DNA of 64,000 bases from Oscillatoria sp. FACHB-1406 (GCF_014698145.1 NZ_JACJSM010000015.1:62001-126000); one strand, 5' to 3'; counted from the first letter of the stretch, positions 7,868-18,279 are shown. Notes: generated from the letters alone by a model not told the origin. Made by a program: numbers and translations.

Positions 7868-8740
7868 ATGTCTGCTGTTTGCTTAGAAAACGTTTATAAA
7901 CTCTACAACAAAGTTCCCGTAGTTAACGACCTTTCCATTACGATCGAACCGGGCGAAATCTTTGGTTTACTCGGCCCGAATGGTGCGGGAAAATCGACGA
8001 CAATTCGGATGCTGATTGCCTTGACTCGCCCAACGCAAGGTATCATTCGCGTTGCGGGGTACGATGTCGTAACTCAACCGGCGCAAGTGAAGCGCAATAT
8101 TGGCGTTGTCTTGCAACAAACCAGCGTCGATAGTGATTGGACGGTTTGGGAGAACCTGGAATTTCACGGACGAATGCACCATATTCCTAAATCCCAACGT
8201 CAGGAACTCATCGAGCAATGGCTGGATTACGTCGATTTACGCGATCGCAAACACGACTTAGTAAAAACCCTTTCCGGCGGGATGAAACGCCGCTTGCAAA
8301 TTGCCAGGGCGCTACTCCACCAACCGAATATTCTATTTCTCGACGAACCCACCGTTGGCCTAGATCCGCAGAACCGCCGCCGACTGTGGGAAATTATTCA
8401 AAACTTGAACCAGCAAGGCATGACGATCTTGTTGACAACGCACTACATGGAAGAAGTCGAATTTTTGTGCGAGCGGATCGGAATTATGGAAGCCGGTAAA
8501 TTAATAGAGTTGGGAACTTTGCAACAATTGCGCGCTAAGTATGGCGAAGCGGTAATTTTAAAGCAAATGGGCGATCGCGAAGGAACGCGCGAAGCCGGAC
8601 GGATCGAATCGAGCTTTTTCCCCACTTTAGAAGCGGCTAACGGCTATATCGACGGCTTGCCGGATAGAACCGGGATGATGGTGCGCGCCTCGAATTTAGA
8701 AGATATTTTTGTGAAATTGACGGGGCATCAATTAGATTAG
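7868..8740 (+). CDS. ABC transporter ATP-binding protein (ABC-2 / drug-export type)
   Basis: This 290-residue ATPase has Walker A GPNGAGKST (36-44), a Q-loop in VVLQQTS, the signature LSGGM (135-139), Walker B ILFLDEPTVGLDP (155-167) and a switch His in LLTTHYMEE. The C-terminal extension of about 70 residues is typical of ATPases paired with ABC-2 permeases for lipids, polysaccharides or drugs. No permease gene is adjacent on either side, so it must work with a protein encoded elsewhere. A TATAAT at 7764-7769 is a likely -10 box. Tandem repeats (TTATCAATTATCCATTATCC) lie just before the start codon. Confidence 0.9.
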   Translation: MSAVCLENVYKLYNKVPVVNDLSITIEPGEIFGLLGPNGAGKSTTIRMLIALTRPTQGIIRVAGYDVVTQPAQVKRNIGVVLQQTSVDSDWTVWENLEFHGRMHHIPKSQRQELIEQWLDYVDLRDRKHDLVKTLSGGMKRRLQIARALLHQPNILFLDEPTVGLDPQNRRRLWEIIQNLNQQGMTILLTTHYMEEVEFLCERIGIMEAGKLIELGTLQQLRAKYGEAVILKQMGDREGTREAGRIESSFFPTLEAANGYIDGLPDRTGMMVRASNLEDIFVKLTGHQLD

Positions 8741-8893
8741 ATAGATTAGAAAACGCGATCGCCCCCAGGATTCGGTTCCATCGAACTAGAGAGATACTCC
8801 TTTGGGCTGCTAGAAAATGAACCGGAAAAACGTTAAAGTATAAGTCATCTAAATCTATGAACTGTCTCAGCCTTATTCGGATCTACTCTACCC

Positions 8894-9649
8894 GTGATAT
8901 CGACCTTAATCGCTGACTTTCAAATCATCTTTGAGCGCGATCCCGCAGCCCGCAACTGGTTAGAAGTTATCTTCTGCTACCCGGGGTTGCAAATCCTCCT
9001 CTTTCATCGCGTCGCTCACTGGCTTTACCAACATAAAGTTCCCTTTATTCCTCGCCTCATATCCCACCTCGGACGCTTCTTTACTGGCATTGAAATCCAC
9101 CCCGGCGCACAAATCGGGCGCGGCGTATTCATCGATCACGGGATGGGAGTCGTAATCGGCGAAACCGCTATTGTTGGCGATTACTGCCTGATTTATCAAG
9201 GCGTAACCCTCGGCGGTACGGGTAAGGAAAGTGGGAAACGACACCCCACCCTTGGCGAAAATGTCGTCATCGGCGGCGGCGCTAAAGTTCTCGGCAATAT
9301 CACCATCGGCAACAACGTTCGTATCGGTGCGGGTTCCGTCGTCCTGCGCGATGTTCCCTCCGATTGTACCGTCGTCGGCATTCCCGGACGCATCGTGTAT
9401 CGTTCCGGCGTGCGCGTCGATCCCCTCGGACACGGAAACTTGCCCGACTCGGAAGCAACCATTATTCGTACCTTACTCGATCGCATCGAACAACTCGAGC
9501 AGCAAGTTCAAGAACTCAACGATAAACAATCGGGAGTCGAGCTTCGCACTCGCGCCGCCCTCGAAGAAACTCACGCTCTTTCTGCCGCGCGTTATTGCTA
9601 CGTGAAGGATAAAGAGATTCAAGAGTTTTTTAATGGGGCGGGGATTTAG
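8894..9649 (+). CDS. cysE: serine O-acetyltransferase
   Basis: This 251-residue enzyme acetylates serine with acetyl-CoA, the first step of cysteine synthesis. It shows the CysE N-terminal helical part ([18 protein letters not shown]) and the left-handed beta-helix of hexapeptide repeats, with [13 protein letters not shown] and the catalytic-site loop [14 protein letters not shown]-terminal coiled-coil-like segment ([17 protein letters not shown]) goes beyond the short bacterial form and may mediate oligomerisation. The start is GTG. It stands alone. Confidence 0.93.
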   Translation: MISTLIADFQIIFERDPAARNWLEVIFCYPGLQILLFHRVAHWLYQHKVPFIPRLISHLGRFFTGIEIHPGAQIGRGVFIDHGMGVVIGETAIVGDYCLIYQGVTLGGTGKESGKRHPTLGENVVIGGGAKVLGNITIGNNVRIGAGSVVLRDVPSDCTVVGIPGRIVYRSGVRVDPLGHGNLPDSEATIIRTLLDRIEQLEQQVQELNDKQSGVELRTRAALEETHALSAARYCYVKDKEIQEFFNGAGI

Positions 9650-9699
9650 AAGCAACGAGTTAAGCCGCTTGATCGGGGCAGATTTGCCCTAATTCGGGG

Positions 9700-10911
9700 T
9701 TACATTGAGTTGCCTTGCTCCACTAACCGAAATAATAAAAATTCCGTCACTTGATTCTCATTAAAATTATCATCGCTGACTAACAGCAACATTTGACCTC
9801 CATCCGGTAGGCGCGGACCTAACGCCATCCCCTCAAAGTTATCCAGCGGTATTCCCAACGTACTCAAATCCAGCAACAATTGTTTGCGCAGCGATCGAAT
9901 TTTCCAGGTATCGCCCGCAAGGGTAGGAATGCGGCTAGTATCAGTAGCATCGCCTCCAGAAATTTGGAAAATCTTTGCCCCACTGCCGGTAATACCGTAG
10001 GTTCTCTCTAAAGAGAGCATAAATCCTTCGCGCTCGAGGGCGACTAACTCGGTTAAACCGTTGCTAAAACTGCCGGTGGGGGCGGGGTCGAGGGTATAAA
10101 GGTTTTCTGAGATGTAGGCCGGAGGGCCGAAGGGGTTAATGACGTAATGCAAGAAGCGCAGGCGGGGACCGCGTTCTGGCGTGAGTTCTTCGCGGTCTTG
10201 GAACAAGGAATATTCTGGGGCGGCGAAGAGGCGAAAGGGGTCTTCGGCGGAAGTGCTGGGAGTGCTGAGGGTTAGCGCTTCAAAACCGAGGTTTTCTTGG
10301 GTTCCGCGCGGCGGTTGGTCGGGTTCGTCGGGAAGGTAGCGTTCGGGGAGGCGTAAGGTTTGGAGGAGTTGTCCGGTGGCGAAGTTATATTCGGCGATCG
10401 CGCAGGGAACCGCTTCGCGGGGCGCGGCGGTAACATTTTGACTGGGGATACTTTCGCTGGAGATCAGCGCCGTACCGCGCGGAGAAATGGCGAAGCCTTC
10501 CGGGTCGATGCTACCGGGGGCGTAAGTTTCGCCCGTCGCGGTTTTGAGGGGAGTTACGCCGTCAATCTCGACTTTTTCTAAGTGTGTTTTGCCGTTTTCG
10601 TCGCGATCGAGGTGAAGCTTAAGGGCGTAAAATCGGGCGGGGCCGTGTTGGGAGCGATCGTCTGAGAGGGCGTAGAATCTGGAGGTGGCGCGATCGTAAC
10701 TCAACGCCGACAATCCGCCAACCTGCGTGTCTTTAAACGTCGTTTCCGGCAGTTGGTAAGACCCTAAAAATTCTAGAGAGAGGGGCAGAAAAATCCGCTG
10801 TTCGGCGCGCACTTGAGGAATCGTCCCGCAAGCAGTCAGCAGCGCAGCCAGTAAAATAAGAGCAGTCTTTGCCCAGTGGTGACGGATGAACGCAAAAAAG
10901 CAGTCCCGCAC
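9700..10911 (-). CDS. phytase-like (esterase-like activity) exported lipoprotein
   Basis: This 403-residue protein begins with a lipoprotein signal peptide: a hydrophobic stretch ending in LAALLTAC, with Cys28 as the likely lipidation site. The mature part matches the 'esterase-like activity of phytase' family (VGGLSALSYDRATSRFYALSDDR; SIDPEGFAISPRG; NFEGMALGPRLPDGGQMLLLVSDDN), thought to form a beta-propeller. The start is GTG at 10911, supported by an AAGGAG ribosome binding site 8 bases upstream. It is likely anchored facing the periplasm. The substrate is not known. Confidence 0.82.
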   Translation of the reverse strand: MRDCFFAFIRHHWAKTALILLAALLTACGTIPQVRAEQRIFLPLSLEFLGSYQLPETTFKDTQVGGLSALSYDRATSRFYALSDDRSQHGPARFYALKLHLDRDENGKTHLEKVEIDGVTPLKTATGETYAPGSIDPEGFAISPRGTALISSESIPSQNVTAAPREAVPCAIAEYNFATGQLLQTLRLPERYLPDEPDQPPRGTQENLGFEALTLSTPSTSAEDPFRLFAAPEYSLFQDREELTPERGPRLRFLHYVINPFGPPAYISENLYTLDPAPTGSFSNGLTELVALEREGFMLSLERTYGITGSGAKIFQISGGDATDTSRIPTLAGDTWKIRSLRKQLLLDLSTLGIPLDNFEGMALGPRLPDGGQMLLLVSDDNFNENQVTEFLLFRLVEQGNSM

Positions 10912-11211
10912 GGATATATTCTCCTTAAAACCAGTGTGTATTGACGCTCGGACTCAATCTCATTAGACCGCTTGTGAGGGTAAAAAGCAAACCTCGTTGG
11001 AGGCAAAATGCAGAGCGGAACCCTACCAGAACTTAAAGAAATCCATAATAACTGCCCTAGCGCTCGCAATTGCTGTTATCTCTTAGATCTCAACACTCGT
11101 ATCTCGTTAGAACGCGCACCATAAGGCGGCTCCTTGCAGAGTAGCACCTTACCAAACCCCGTTCCTCCTTTTCACGCTAGCTCTTTAACTCTCTTAACTC
11201 CAAAATTCACA

Positions 11212-13662
11212 ATGTCTGAACTTCTCAAAGCAGTCCTCAATAGCGACGAAAAGATCGACCTCCAAGCCTTCTTGAGCCAATTGCGCGCCGAGTCGGAACA
11301 ATATCTCCTGCGCAACCAAATTCTCCAGGTCTTTGCCGATTACTGCGTCCGTCATGAAAAGCCCGCTTACTTCTTCCATTCTTCGGTCTTAGGCGAACTT
11401 TTGCACTATACTCATGAAATTATTCTCGATCGCGAGAGTACCTGGGCCATCCTGCGACCGCGTATTGGTTCGCAATTGGTACTGCGACTGAGCGGAGATT
11501 TGAGCAGTTTCGAGCGAATGCCCCTACAAGCCTTGCTTCACCTGCGAGACAATTTTGTCAACCGTCCCTCTTCGGGATTGTTAGAAATCGACTTTAGCCC
11601 CTTTTATGCCTCCTCGCCGTCAATTCGCGATCCCCGCAACATCGGTAACGGTCTGGAGTTTCTCAACCGTTACCTTTCCAGTCAATTATTTGCCGAACCC
11701 GAACAATGGTTAGAGGCGCTTTTGGGCGTGTTGCGCGCCCAAGGGGATCCGCGTAGCGGATCGCACCAGTATAACAACACGCCGCTGCTCATTAACGATC
11801 GCATTCGCACTCCCGACAAACTCTCCGAACAAGTTAAAAAAGCCCTAACTTTAGTCGGTCAGTATCCCAACGCCGAACCCTACGACACCTTTCGCTTCGA
11901 GCTACAAAATCTCGGATTTGAGCCGGGATGGGGCAATAGCGCCGCCCGGGTGCGAGAAACCCTCGAATTGCTCGACCGTCTCATCGACTATCCCGACCAC
12001 GCCGTTTTAGAAGCGTTTATCTCTCGCATTAACCTCGTCTTTCGCGTCGTTCTCATTTCCATTCACGGTTGGGTCGCTCAAGAAGATGTATTGGGTCGTC
12101 CCGAAACGACGGGACAAGTTGTTTATGTCCTTAACCAAGCGCGCAGCCTCGAAATTCAACTCCGAGAAGATTTGAAACTCGCCGGTTTAGATAACTTGCT
12201 GCAACCGGAAGTTATTGTTTTGACTCGCCTGATTCCCAATTGCCAGGGGAGTTCCTGCGATTTGCCCAAAGAAAAAATTCAAGGTACGGAGAATGCCTGG
12301 ATTCTGCGCGTTCCTTTCCGAGAATATAACCCCGAAGTTACTCAAAACTGGATTCCTCGTTTTGAAATTTGGCCGTATCTAGAAACATTCGCGATCGATG
12401 CAGAACAAGCGATTTTAGCTGAACTTAAAGCTGCACCAGACTTGATTATTGGCAACTATTCTGATGGTAATTTAGTTGCATTCTTACTTTCAAGACGTTT
12501 AGGATCGACTTATTGTAATATCGCTCATACTTTAGAAAAACCGCGCTATTTATTTAGCAACCTTTACTGGCCGGATTTAGAATCGCAGTATCATTTTTCC
12601 CTGCAATTTACTGCGGACTTGATCGGGATGAATGCGGCTGATTTTATTGTTACGAGTACCTACCAAGAAATTGTTGGCACGCCAGAAAGCTTGGGATATT
12701 ACGAATCGTATCAATTGTTTAGTATGCCCCAACTGTATCATGTTGTTAGCGGCATCGATCTCTTCAGCCCGAAGTTTAATGTTATCCCGCCGGGAGTCAA
12801 CGAAAATCTTTTCTTCCCCTACAATGAAAGTGCAAAACGCACGGCTGATGAAACGCAGCGAGTGAAGGATATATTATTCCTTCGCGAAGACCTGGATATT
12901 GTGGGGCATCTAGACGACCCAGACAAACGTCCAATTCTTGTTATTGCCCCGCCGACAGCCGCAAAAAATTTAACGGGGATTGTAGAATGTTTCGGCAGCA
13001 GCCCAGAACTGCAAGCGCAATGCAATTTAATTTTGCTAACCAGTAAAACGCGGGCAGAACAGACAACCAGTTCTGAGGAAAAAAGCGAAATCGAGCGTTT
13101 ATATGAATACATCGATCGCTACCAATTAAAAGGTAAAATTCGTTGGTTGGGATTGCGTCTTACCAGTCCAGATGTGGGCGAAGCCTATCGCGTGATTGCC
13201 GATTGTGGCGGGATGTTCGTCCATCCGGCGCGATTTGAGGCTTTTGGGTTAGTCATTTTGGAAGCAATGCTGTCCGGTTTGCCCGTTTTTGCCACTCAGT
13301 TTGGCGGTCCGAGCGAAGTGATTCAAGATGGTGAAAATGGCTTTGCGATTAATCCGACAGATTTAGCGGGAACGGCAGAAAAAATCTTGAATTTTATTGG
13401 CGAATGCGATCGCGATCCGGAGTATTGGGGCAAAATTAGCGATCGCGCGATCGCCCACGTCCGCGAAAAATACAATTGGTCCGCTCACACCAAAAAACTA
13501 CTTCTCCTCGCCAAAATCTACCGCTTCTGGAACTCTGCTTCAGCAGAAAACCGAGAATCTTTAATGCGCTATCTCGAAGCCCTTTTCTATCTCATTTATC
13601 GACCGCGCGCCGAACAACTGCTCGAACAACACTCGCAAGATCGGTTGACTGCTGATAGTTGA
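11212..13662 (+). CDS. sucrose synthase
   Basis: This 816-residue GT-B glycosyltransferase interconverts sucrose plus a nucleoside diphosphate with NDP-glucose plus fructose. The N-terminal regulatory part, the middle block (ILVLTRLIPN-like VIVLTRLIPNCQG, then LIIGNYSDGNLVAFLLSRRL, and FTADLIGMNAADFIVTSTYQEI) and the C-terminal ARFEAFGLVILEAMLSGLP with the E-x7-E motif are all typical of sucrose synthases. The ATG at 11212 is chosen over an in-frame TTG at 11134. Residues 178-184 (GDPRSGS) look inserted and correspond to a palindromic repeat (11745-11762). Confidence 0.9.
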   Translation: MSELLKAVLNSDEKIDLQAFLSQLRAESEQYLLRNQILQVFADYCVRHEKPAYFFHSSVLGELLHYTHEIILDRESTWAILRPRIGSQLVLRLSGDLSSFERMPLQALLHLRDNFVNRPSSGLLEIDFSPFYASSPSIRDPRNIGNGLEFLNRYLSSQLFAEPEQWLEALLGVLRAQGDPRSGSHQYNNTPLLINDRIRTPDKLSEQVKKALTLVGQYPNAEPYDTFRFELQNLGFEPGWGNSAARVRETLELLDRLIDYPDHAVLEAFISRINLVFRVVLISIHGWVAQEDVLGRPETTGQVVYVLNQARSLEIQLREDLKLAGLDNLLQPEVIVLTRLIPNCQGSSCDLPKEKIQGTENAWILRVPFREYNPEVTQNWIPRFEIWPYLETFAIDAEQAILAELKAAPDLIIGNYSDGNLVAFLLSRRLGSTYCNIAHTLEKPRYLFSNLYWPDLESQYHFSLQFTADLIGMNAADFIVTSTYQEIVGTPESLGYYESYQLFSMPQLYHVVSGIDLFSPKFNVIPPGVNENLFFPYNESAKRTADETQRVKDILFLREDLDIVGHLDDPDKRPILVIAPPTAAKNLTGIVECFGSSPELQAQCNLILLTSKTRAEQTTSSEEKSEIERLYEYIDRYQLKGKIRWLGLRLTSPDVGEAYRVIADCGGMFVHPARFEAFGLVILEAMLSGLPVFATQFGGPSEVIQDGENGFAINPTDLAGTAEKILNFIGECDRDPEYWGKISDRAIAHVREKYNWSAHTKKLLLLAKIYRFWNSASAENRESLMRYLEALFYLIYRPRAEQLLEQHSQDRLTADS
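11745..11762. repeat. palindromic short dispersed repeat inside a coding region (site 2)
   Basis: GATCCGC (11746-11752), GTA, GCGGATC (11756-11762) lies within the sucrose synthase gene and keeps the frame. The core is shared with site 1 (1361-1378). Confidence 0.6.
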
Positions 13663-13694
13663 TAGTGTTGTAGGAACGTTGCAAGTGAAACACT

Positions 13695-13824
13695 TAGCCC
13701 GCCAGGAACTCAAGTTCCTGGCTGATAGCTGAAACCCGTTCAAACGGGTTGGAGCCATCTGAATTTCCCAATCCTCTTCAGAGAACTTAAGTTATTAGCC
13801 TTGGGTTTGAACCCAAGGCGGGCT
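13695..13824. mobile_element. MITE-like element, copy 2, uninterrupted
   Basis: About 130 bp with ends TTAGCCCGCC (13694-13703) and GGCGGGCT (13817-13824), including the same internal hairpins as the element at 740-972. This copy lacks the 101-bp insertion. It lies shortly after the sucrose synthase stop codon, and its hairpins may help end that transcript. Confidence 0.7.
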
Positions 13825-14021
13825 GTGCGAGCAAGTTTAGGCTTAAGTTTGACACCAATGAGGGTAAACCCGCCCCTACAGTTTGGGTTAACTTTTTTAC
13901 GCCCTCCTACTGATTGCGTAGGGCTGTAACGGCATAATTGAAGACTTCTGTTAAGTCCTTCTACCGGACTGGCTCTCTAAGCCGATAATAGAAACTTGAA
14001 GTCGAACAGAGAGCAAAGATT

Positions 14022-15020
14022 ATGTCAGAGCTTGGCAATCCGGCAATGAAAGTCGGCATTTTAGGGTTTGGAGGATTGGGACAAGCAGCCGCTCGAGTGC
14101 TTGCACCTCGGCAGGAAATGAGTTGGGTGGCGGCGGCCGACCAGAAGGGCTATATTTACGATCCGGCGGGATTAGATGCCGATCGCTGTATCGCAGTTTA
14201 TCGCGATCGCGGTTCGGTGGGATATCTGGAACCCCAAGGGCATCTCAGCCAAGATAGCATCCAAGATTTAATCGAACGGTCGAACGCTGAAGGATATTTC
14301 CTAGCACTGCCCAACTTACCCAATACGTTTATGGCAGATGTAGCCAGGAAGTTCGCGCGTTCGGGTTGGCGCGGCGTACTGGTGGATGCACTCAAACGTA
14401 CTAGCGCAATGGAACAAATGCTCGCCCTCAAAGATGAGTTGCAAGCGGCGGGAATTACCTATATGACGGGGTGCGGTGCAACGCCGGGACTGCTGACGGC
14501 GGCGGCGGCGATCGCGGCACAAAGTTATGCGGAGATTCACAGCGTTAAAATCACTTTTGGAGTCGGTATCGCCAATTGGGAGGCTTACCGCGCTACGATT
14601 CGCGAAGATATTGCCCATATGCCCGGTTACGATGTGGAGCGAGCCAGAGCGATGAGCGATGCGGAAGTGGAAGCGCTGTTAGATAAAACTAATGGTATTC
14701 TGGCGCTGGAGAATATGGAACACGCCGACGATTTAATGTTAGAGTTGGCGGGAATTTGTTCGCGCGATCGCGTGACGGTGGGCGGTGTCGTCGATACGCG
14801 CAACCCCAAAAAACCTTTAAGTACCAACGTCCAAGTTACCGGGCGCACCTTTGAAGGTAAAACTTCTACCCATACCTTCACCCTCGGCGACGAAACTAGC
14901 ATGGCAGCCAATGTCTGCGGGCCTGCCTTCGGTTACTTAAAAGCCGGAATCTCCCTCCACCGTCGCGGAATGTACGGCGTTTTAACAGCAGCGGAAGTGA
15001 TGCCTCAATTTGTGCGTTAG
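14022..15020 (+). CDS. saccharopine dehydrogenase-like oxidoreductase
   Basis: This 332-residue protein begins with a Rossmann fold nucleotide-binding motif ([17 protein letters not shown], about 11-27), then a region resembling saccharopine dehydrogenase-type reductases ([35 protein letters not shown]). It belongs to a group conserved in cyanobacteria whose reaction is not established; lysine degradation is not implied. The ATG at 14022 is used, with a possible second start MKVGILG at codon 9. No operon partner is evident. Confidence 0.75.
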   Translation: MSELGNPAMKVGILGFGGLGQAAARVLAPRQEMSWVAAADQKGYIYDPAGLDADRCIAVYRDRGSVGYLEPQGHLSQDSIQDLIERSNAEGYFLALPNLPNTFMADVARKFARSGWRGVLVDALKRTSAMEQMLALKDELQAAGITYMTGCGATPGLLTAAAAIAAQSYAEIHSVKITFGVGIANWEAYRATIREDIAHMPGYDVERARAMSDAEVEALLDKTNGILALENMEHADDLMLELAGICSRDRVTVGGVVDTRNPKKPLSTNVQVTGRTFEGKTSTHTFTLGDETSMAANVCGPAFGYLKAGISLHRRGMYGVLTAAEVMPQFVR

Positions 15021-15067
15021 ATTTTTGCTGCACGAATTGTAAGTTTTGTCAAGATATGATTTTGTAG

Positions 15068-15087
15068 GGACGTTCCCTCGAACGTCC
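15068..15087. terminator. hairpin between two convergent genes
   Basis: GGACGTTC (15068-15075) and GAACGTCC (15080-15087) form a perfect 8-bp stem with a CCTC loop, preceded by TTTGTAG. It sits between the convergent genes at 14022 and 15139 and could end transcripts from either side, although no clear T-run follows. Confidence 0.4.
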
Positions 15088-15138
15088 TTGCAATTCGCTT
15101 GGCAAAGTTTACTAAAATGCTGCTAATGTAGCCTAAGC

Positions 15139-15876
15139 TTAATTCGCCGCCGCGATCGCCGGAATCGCCGAACTGGTTTTCTCATCTCCCTCCACCGGCT
15201 CTGCATTGAAACGATAGCCCACATTCCGCACCGTTTGAATCAAACTCGGTTGGCGCGGATCGGTTTCGAGCTTCTTGCGCAGCGAGAGAACGTGGGTATC
15301 GATGGTGCGGGGGTTATCAATGGCATCCGGCCAAGCGCGACGCAGCAATTCCGTCCGACTCAAGGCCGCGCCTTCCGCCCGCGCCAAAATGTAGAGCAAA
15401 CTGAACTCTTGAGGCGTTAAATCCACCAACTCTTCTCGTAGTTGCACTCGACGCTGAACGAGATCGATTTTCAGGTCGCCATAATTCAAAAATAAGGGAA
15501 CGGAGAGGGCGCGCAATCGACGCAGTAGCGCTTCCACTCGCGCCATAAACTCCTGCATCCCAAACGGTTTGGTGATGTAGTCGTCCGCTCCCGCTTTTAA
15601 GCCTCTGACGATATCGTTTTGGCTGGTGCGCGCCGAGAGTAACAACACGAGAGATTGCTTTTGCTGGTACAGCCATCGGCAGAGTTCAACCCCGTCTCCA
15701 TCGGGAAGATCGGAATCGAGAACGACTAGAGAAGGCTGAAAATTGTAATATAGGCTTCTGGCTTGGTGGAGGTTAGCCGATTGCTGAACCCGATAGCCAG
15801 CTTGTTGAAGATGCCAGCCTAACAGCGATCGCAAATGAGGATTGCCTTCAACCACGAGAATGCGAGTAGATCCCAC
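15139..15876 (-). CDS. OmpR/PhoB-type response regulator with an altered acidic pocket
   Basis: This 245-residue protein has a receiver domain (4-118) and a winged-helix DNA-binding domain (about 135-230, with LTPQEFSLLYILA and TIDTHVLSLRKKLE). The phosphoacceptor Asp (D54 in VVLDSDLPDGDG), S81 and K103 are present. The usual pair of acidic residues at the end of the first strand is replaced by E10-G11 (ILVVEGNP), so Mg binding and phosphorylation may be weakened. The start is GTG. No histidine kinase gene is adjacent. The target genes are unknown. Confidence 0.88.
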   Translation of the reverse strand: MGSTRILVVEGNPHLRSLLGWHLQQAGYRVQQSANLHQARSLYYNFQPSLVVLDSDLPDGDGVELCRWLYQQKQSLVLLLSARTSQNDIVRGLKAGADDYITKPFGMQEFMARVEALLRRLRALSVPLFLNYGDLKIDLVQRRVQLREELVDLTPQEFSLLYILARAEGAALSRTELLRRAWPDAIDNPRTIDTHVLSLRKKLETDPRQPSLIQTVRNVGYRFNAEPVEGDEKTSSAIPAIAAAN

Positions 15877-16067
15877 GATAGCCTACAGTCCTTATCGAGC
15901 GTAGGCTTCAGCGTAGCAGAGCTAATGTCAGGATTTTGTAACAATGGCTACGGCCTGGTAATCTCACCACTCAAAAGTTGCTGGGTTGCTTTTTTTCCAG
16001 TTACACTCAAGAGTAATCCGCAAAAATGCCGGACTCCAGAAAATTGCAGAAGAACTCGATAAAGTCA

Positions 16068-16670
16068 ATGATCCCTACTGTTATTGAAACCTCCGGTCGC
16101 GGCGAACGTGCCTTTGATATCTATTCTCGCCTGCTGCGCGATCGCATCGTCTTCTTAGGGCAAGCCGTCACTGACGAATCGGCAAACCTCATCGTCGCGC
16201 AACTACTCTTCCTCGAAGCCGAAGATCCCGAGAAAGACATTTACCTCTACATTAACTCTCCTGGCGGTTCCGTTTCGGCAGGATTGGGAATTTTCGATAC
16301 CATGAACCAAATCCAGCCCGACGTTTCGACCATTTGCGTCGGTTTGGCTGCAAGTATGGGCGCATTCTTGCTCAGTTCCGGCGCAAAAGGCAAGCGCATG
16401 AGCCTGCCCCACTCCCGCATTATGATTCACCAACCCCTCGGCGGCGCGCAAGGGCAAGCTACGGATATTGAAATTCAAGCTAAAGAAATTCTCTATCTCA
16501 AAGGAATGCTCAACCATCACCTCGCCGAGCAAACCGGGCAGCCGTTAGAGCGCATCGAACAAGATACCGATCGCGACTTCTTTATGTCCCCCGCTGAGGC
16601 GCAAGCTTACGGTTTAATCGACCAAACGATCGATCGCCGTCCTTCTGCGAGCAATCCTCCCAATAACTAA
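16068..16670 (+). CDS. clpP: ATP-dependent Clp protease proteolytic subunit
   Basis: This 200-residue serine peptidase has the catalytic triad S96 (GLAASMGAF), H121 (IMIHQP) and D170 (DRDFFMS), plus the family segment [19 protein letters not shown]. ClpP forms the barrel that degrades proteins unfolded by ClpC or ClpX. The start [22 protein letters not shown] matches cyanobacterial ClpP; an in-frame ATG at 16026 would add 14 poorly conserved residues. The M16 peptidase gene follows 90 bp downstream on the same strand, so a proteolysis-related transcript is possible. Cyanobacteria usually have several clpP genes; which paralogue this is cannot be decided. Confidence 0.95.
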   Translation: MIPTVIETSGRGERAFDIYSRLLRDRIVFLGQAVTDESANLIVAQLLFLEAEDPEKDIYLYINSPGGSVSAGLGIFDTMNQIQPDVSTICVGLAASMGAFLLSSGAKGKRMSLPHSRIMIHQPLGGAQGQATDIEIQAKEILYLKGMLNHHLAEQTGQPLERIEQDTDRDFFMSPAEAQAYGLIDQTIDRRPSASNPPNN

Positions 16671-16760
16671 TCAACCCCTGCTTTAGCTCGTCAAAAAGCT
16701 AGCCCCGCTTCGCGCAATTTCACCAATCCCAAGCTCTCCACTCAAAAAGTCTCCCACCTA

Positions 16761-18077
16761 ATGCCCTCTCTGCTGCTCGATACTCCTGCCCTCAACGCTC
16801 CTACGATTCACCAATTACCCAATGGCTTAACCATCATTGCCGAACAAATGCCCGTTAATGCGGTTAACTTTAACATCTGGATGACAGTAGGAGCCGCGAT
16901 CGAACCCGATGCCATTAGCGGAATGGCGCACTTTCTCGAACACATGATTTTTAAGGGAACCCCGAACCTTCCGAGCGGCGAATTCGAGCGTCGTATTGAG
17001 GAACGGGGGGCAGCAACGAATGCAGCGACGAGCCAAGAATATACCCACTACTACATCACGGCAGCACCGCAGGATTTTGCTGAGTTAGCGCCCTTGCAGT
17101 GGGATACGCTCCTTAATCCCAGCATTCCGGATGAAGCCTTCAATCGCGAACGCTTGGTTGTTTTGGAAGAGATTCGCCGTTCTGAAGATAATCCAAATCG
17201 GCGCACCCACTCGCGCGCGATGGAACTTTGCTTCGAGCGCCTGCCTTACCGCCGTCCTGTTTTAGGCTCGAGCGCGGTTATCGAGCAGTTGCAAGCGCAG
17301 CAAATGCGAGACTTTCACGCGCAATGGTATCGTCCCGAAAGGATGACGGCAGCAGCGGTAGGAAATTTGCCGGTGGATGAGTTAATTGAGGTCGTGGCGG
17401 CGGGTTTCGATCGCGCTGTTTCCATGCAGTCGCGATTGCCTTTTACCGCGCCTCAGTTACCCACTTTCATTCCTGAAGCGCCCTTTAGTGAAGTTACGCG
17501 CCACGAATACGAAGACGATCGCTTGCAGCAAGCGCGATTAATTATGGTCTGGCGCGTTCCAGGAATGCAACAGTTGGATGAGACTTACGCTCTCGATGTC
17601 ATTTCGGCGATTTTAGGGCAGGGACGAATGTCGCGCCTGTTCCGAGATTTGCGCGAAGAACGGCAGTGGGTGACTTCGATTGGGGCGAGCAATATGACGC
17701 AGGGGACGCAAGGATTATTTTATGTCGGCGCGCGCTTGCCGGTGGAGAATGTGGAGAAGGTGGAGGCTGCGATCGCGGAACACCTACGTTCTCTCCAAGA
17801 AGAATGCGTGGTGGAATCGGATTTAGACCGTATTTGTACTCAAGTCGCCAATCGTTTTGTCTTCGGTAACGAACGTCCGAGCGATCGGGCTAATCTTTAC
17901 GGGTACTACTACTCTCAACTCCGCAATCTCGAACCTGCCTTTGAATATCCCGCTCGCATTCGCACCTTAACCCCCGCCGATATTCGAGAAGCAGCCCGTC
18001 GTCACCTCACTCCCGATGCCTATGGCATTGTAGTTGCTCGTCCCGCAACGGCTGGCGAGATAATTGATAATGGATAA
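16761..18077 (+). CDS. M16-family zinc metallopeptidase
   Basis: This 438-residue protein has the inverted zinc motif H57-F-L-E-H61 (HFLEHMIFKGT) and a downstream acidic ligand region (VVLEEIRRSEDNPNRR), as in pitrilysin and mitochondrial processing peptidase subunits. The C-terminal half repeats the fold without the active site. It lacks a signal peptide, so it probably acts in the cytoplasm on peptides. The final residues IIDNG and the stop lie inside a GATAATG/GACAATG tandem repeat. Confidence 0.9.
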   Translation: MPSLLLDTPALNAPTIHQLPNGLTIIAEQMPVNAVNFNIWMTVGAAIEPDAISGMAHFLEHMIFKGTPNLPSGEFERRIEERGAATNAATSQEYTHYYITAAPQDFAELAPLQWDTLLNPSIPDEAFNRERLVVLEEIRRSEDNPNRRTHSRAMELCFERLPYRRPVLGSSAVIEQLQAQQMRDFHAQWYRPERMTAAAVGNLPVDELIEVVAAGFDRAVSMQSRLPFTAPQLPTFIPEAPFSEVTRHEYEDDRLQQARLIMVWRVPGMQQLDETYALDVISAILGQGRMSRLFRDLREERQWVTSIGASNMTQGTQGLFYVGARLPVENVEKVEAAIAEHLRSLQEECVVESDLDRICTQVANRFVFGNERPSDRANLYGYYYSQLRNLEPAFEYPARIRTLTPADIREAARRHLTPDAYGIVVARPATAGEIIDNG

Positions 18078-18262
18078 TTGACAATGGATAACGTCTTGAA
18101 TAATTGATAATGGACAATGGATAACGCTCGGAGCCGTTAATTGCTCTATTATCGCCTGTAGAGACGTTGTATACAACGTCTCTACAGATAATTTTGTAGG
18201 GTGGGCAGCGCCCACCCGTCTTAAGTCAGTGCCATTCATCCATTGTCAATTGTCAATTATTC
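18058..18262. repeat. tandem repeats and AATGGCACTG-type element
   Basis: GATAATTGATAATGG-like units run from inside the peptidase gene to about 18122 and return at 18236-18262. Between them is the palindrome GTAGAGACGTTGTATACAACGTCTCTAC (two parts, 18159-18186), the hairpin GGGTGGGCAGCGCCCACCC near 18199-18217, and the terminal repeat CAGTGCCATT (18227-18236). The same order of parts occurs at 44376-44485. Confidence 0.65.
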
Positions 18263-18279
18263 ACCCAAGCCATAAATAA

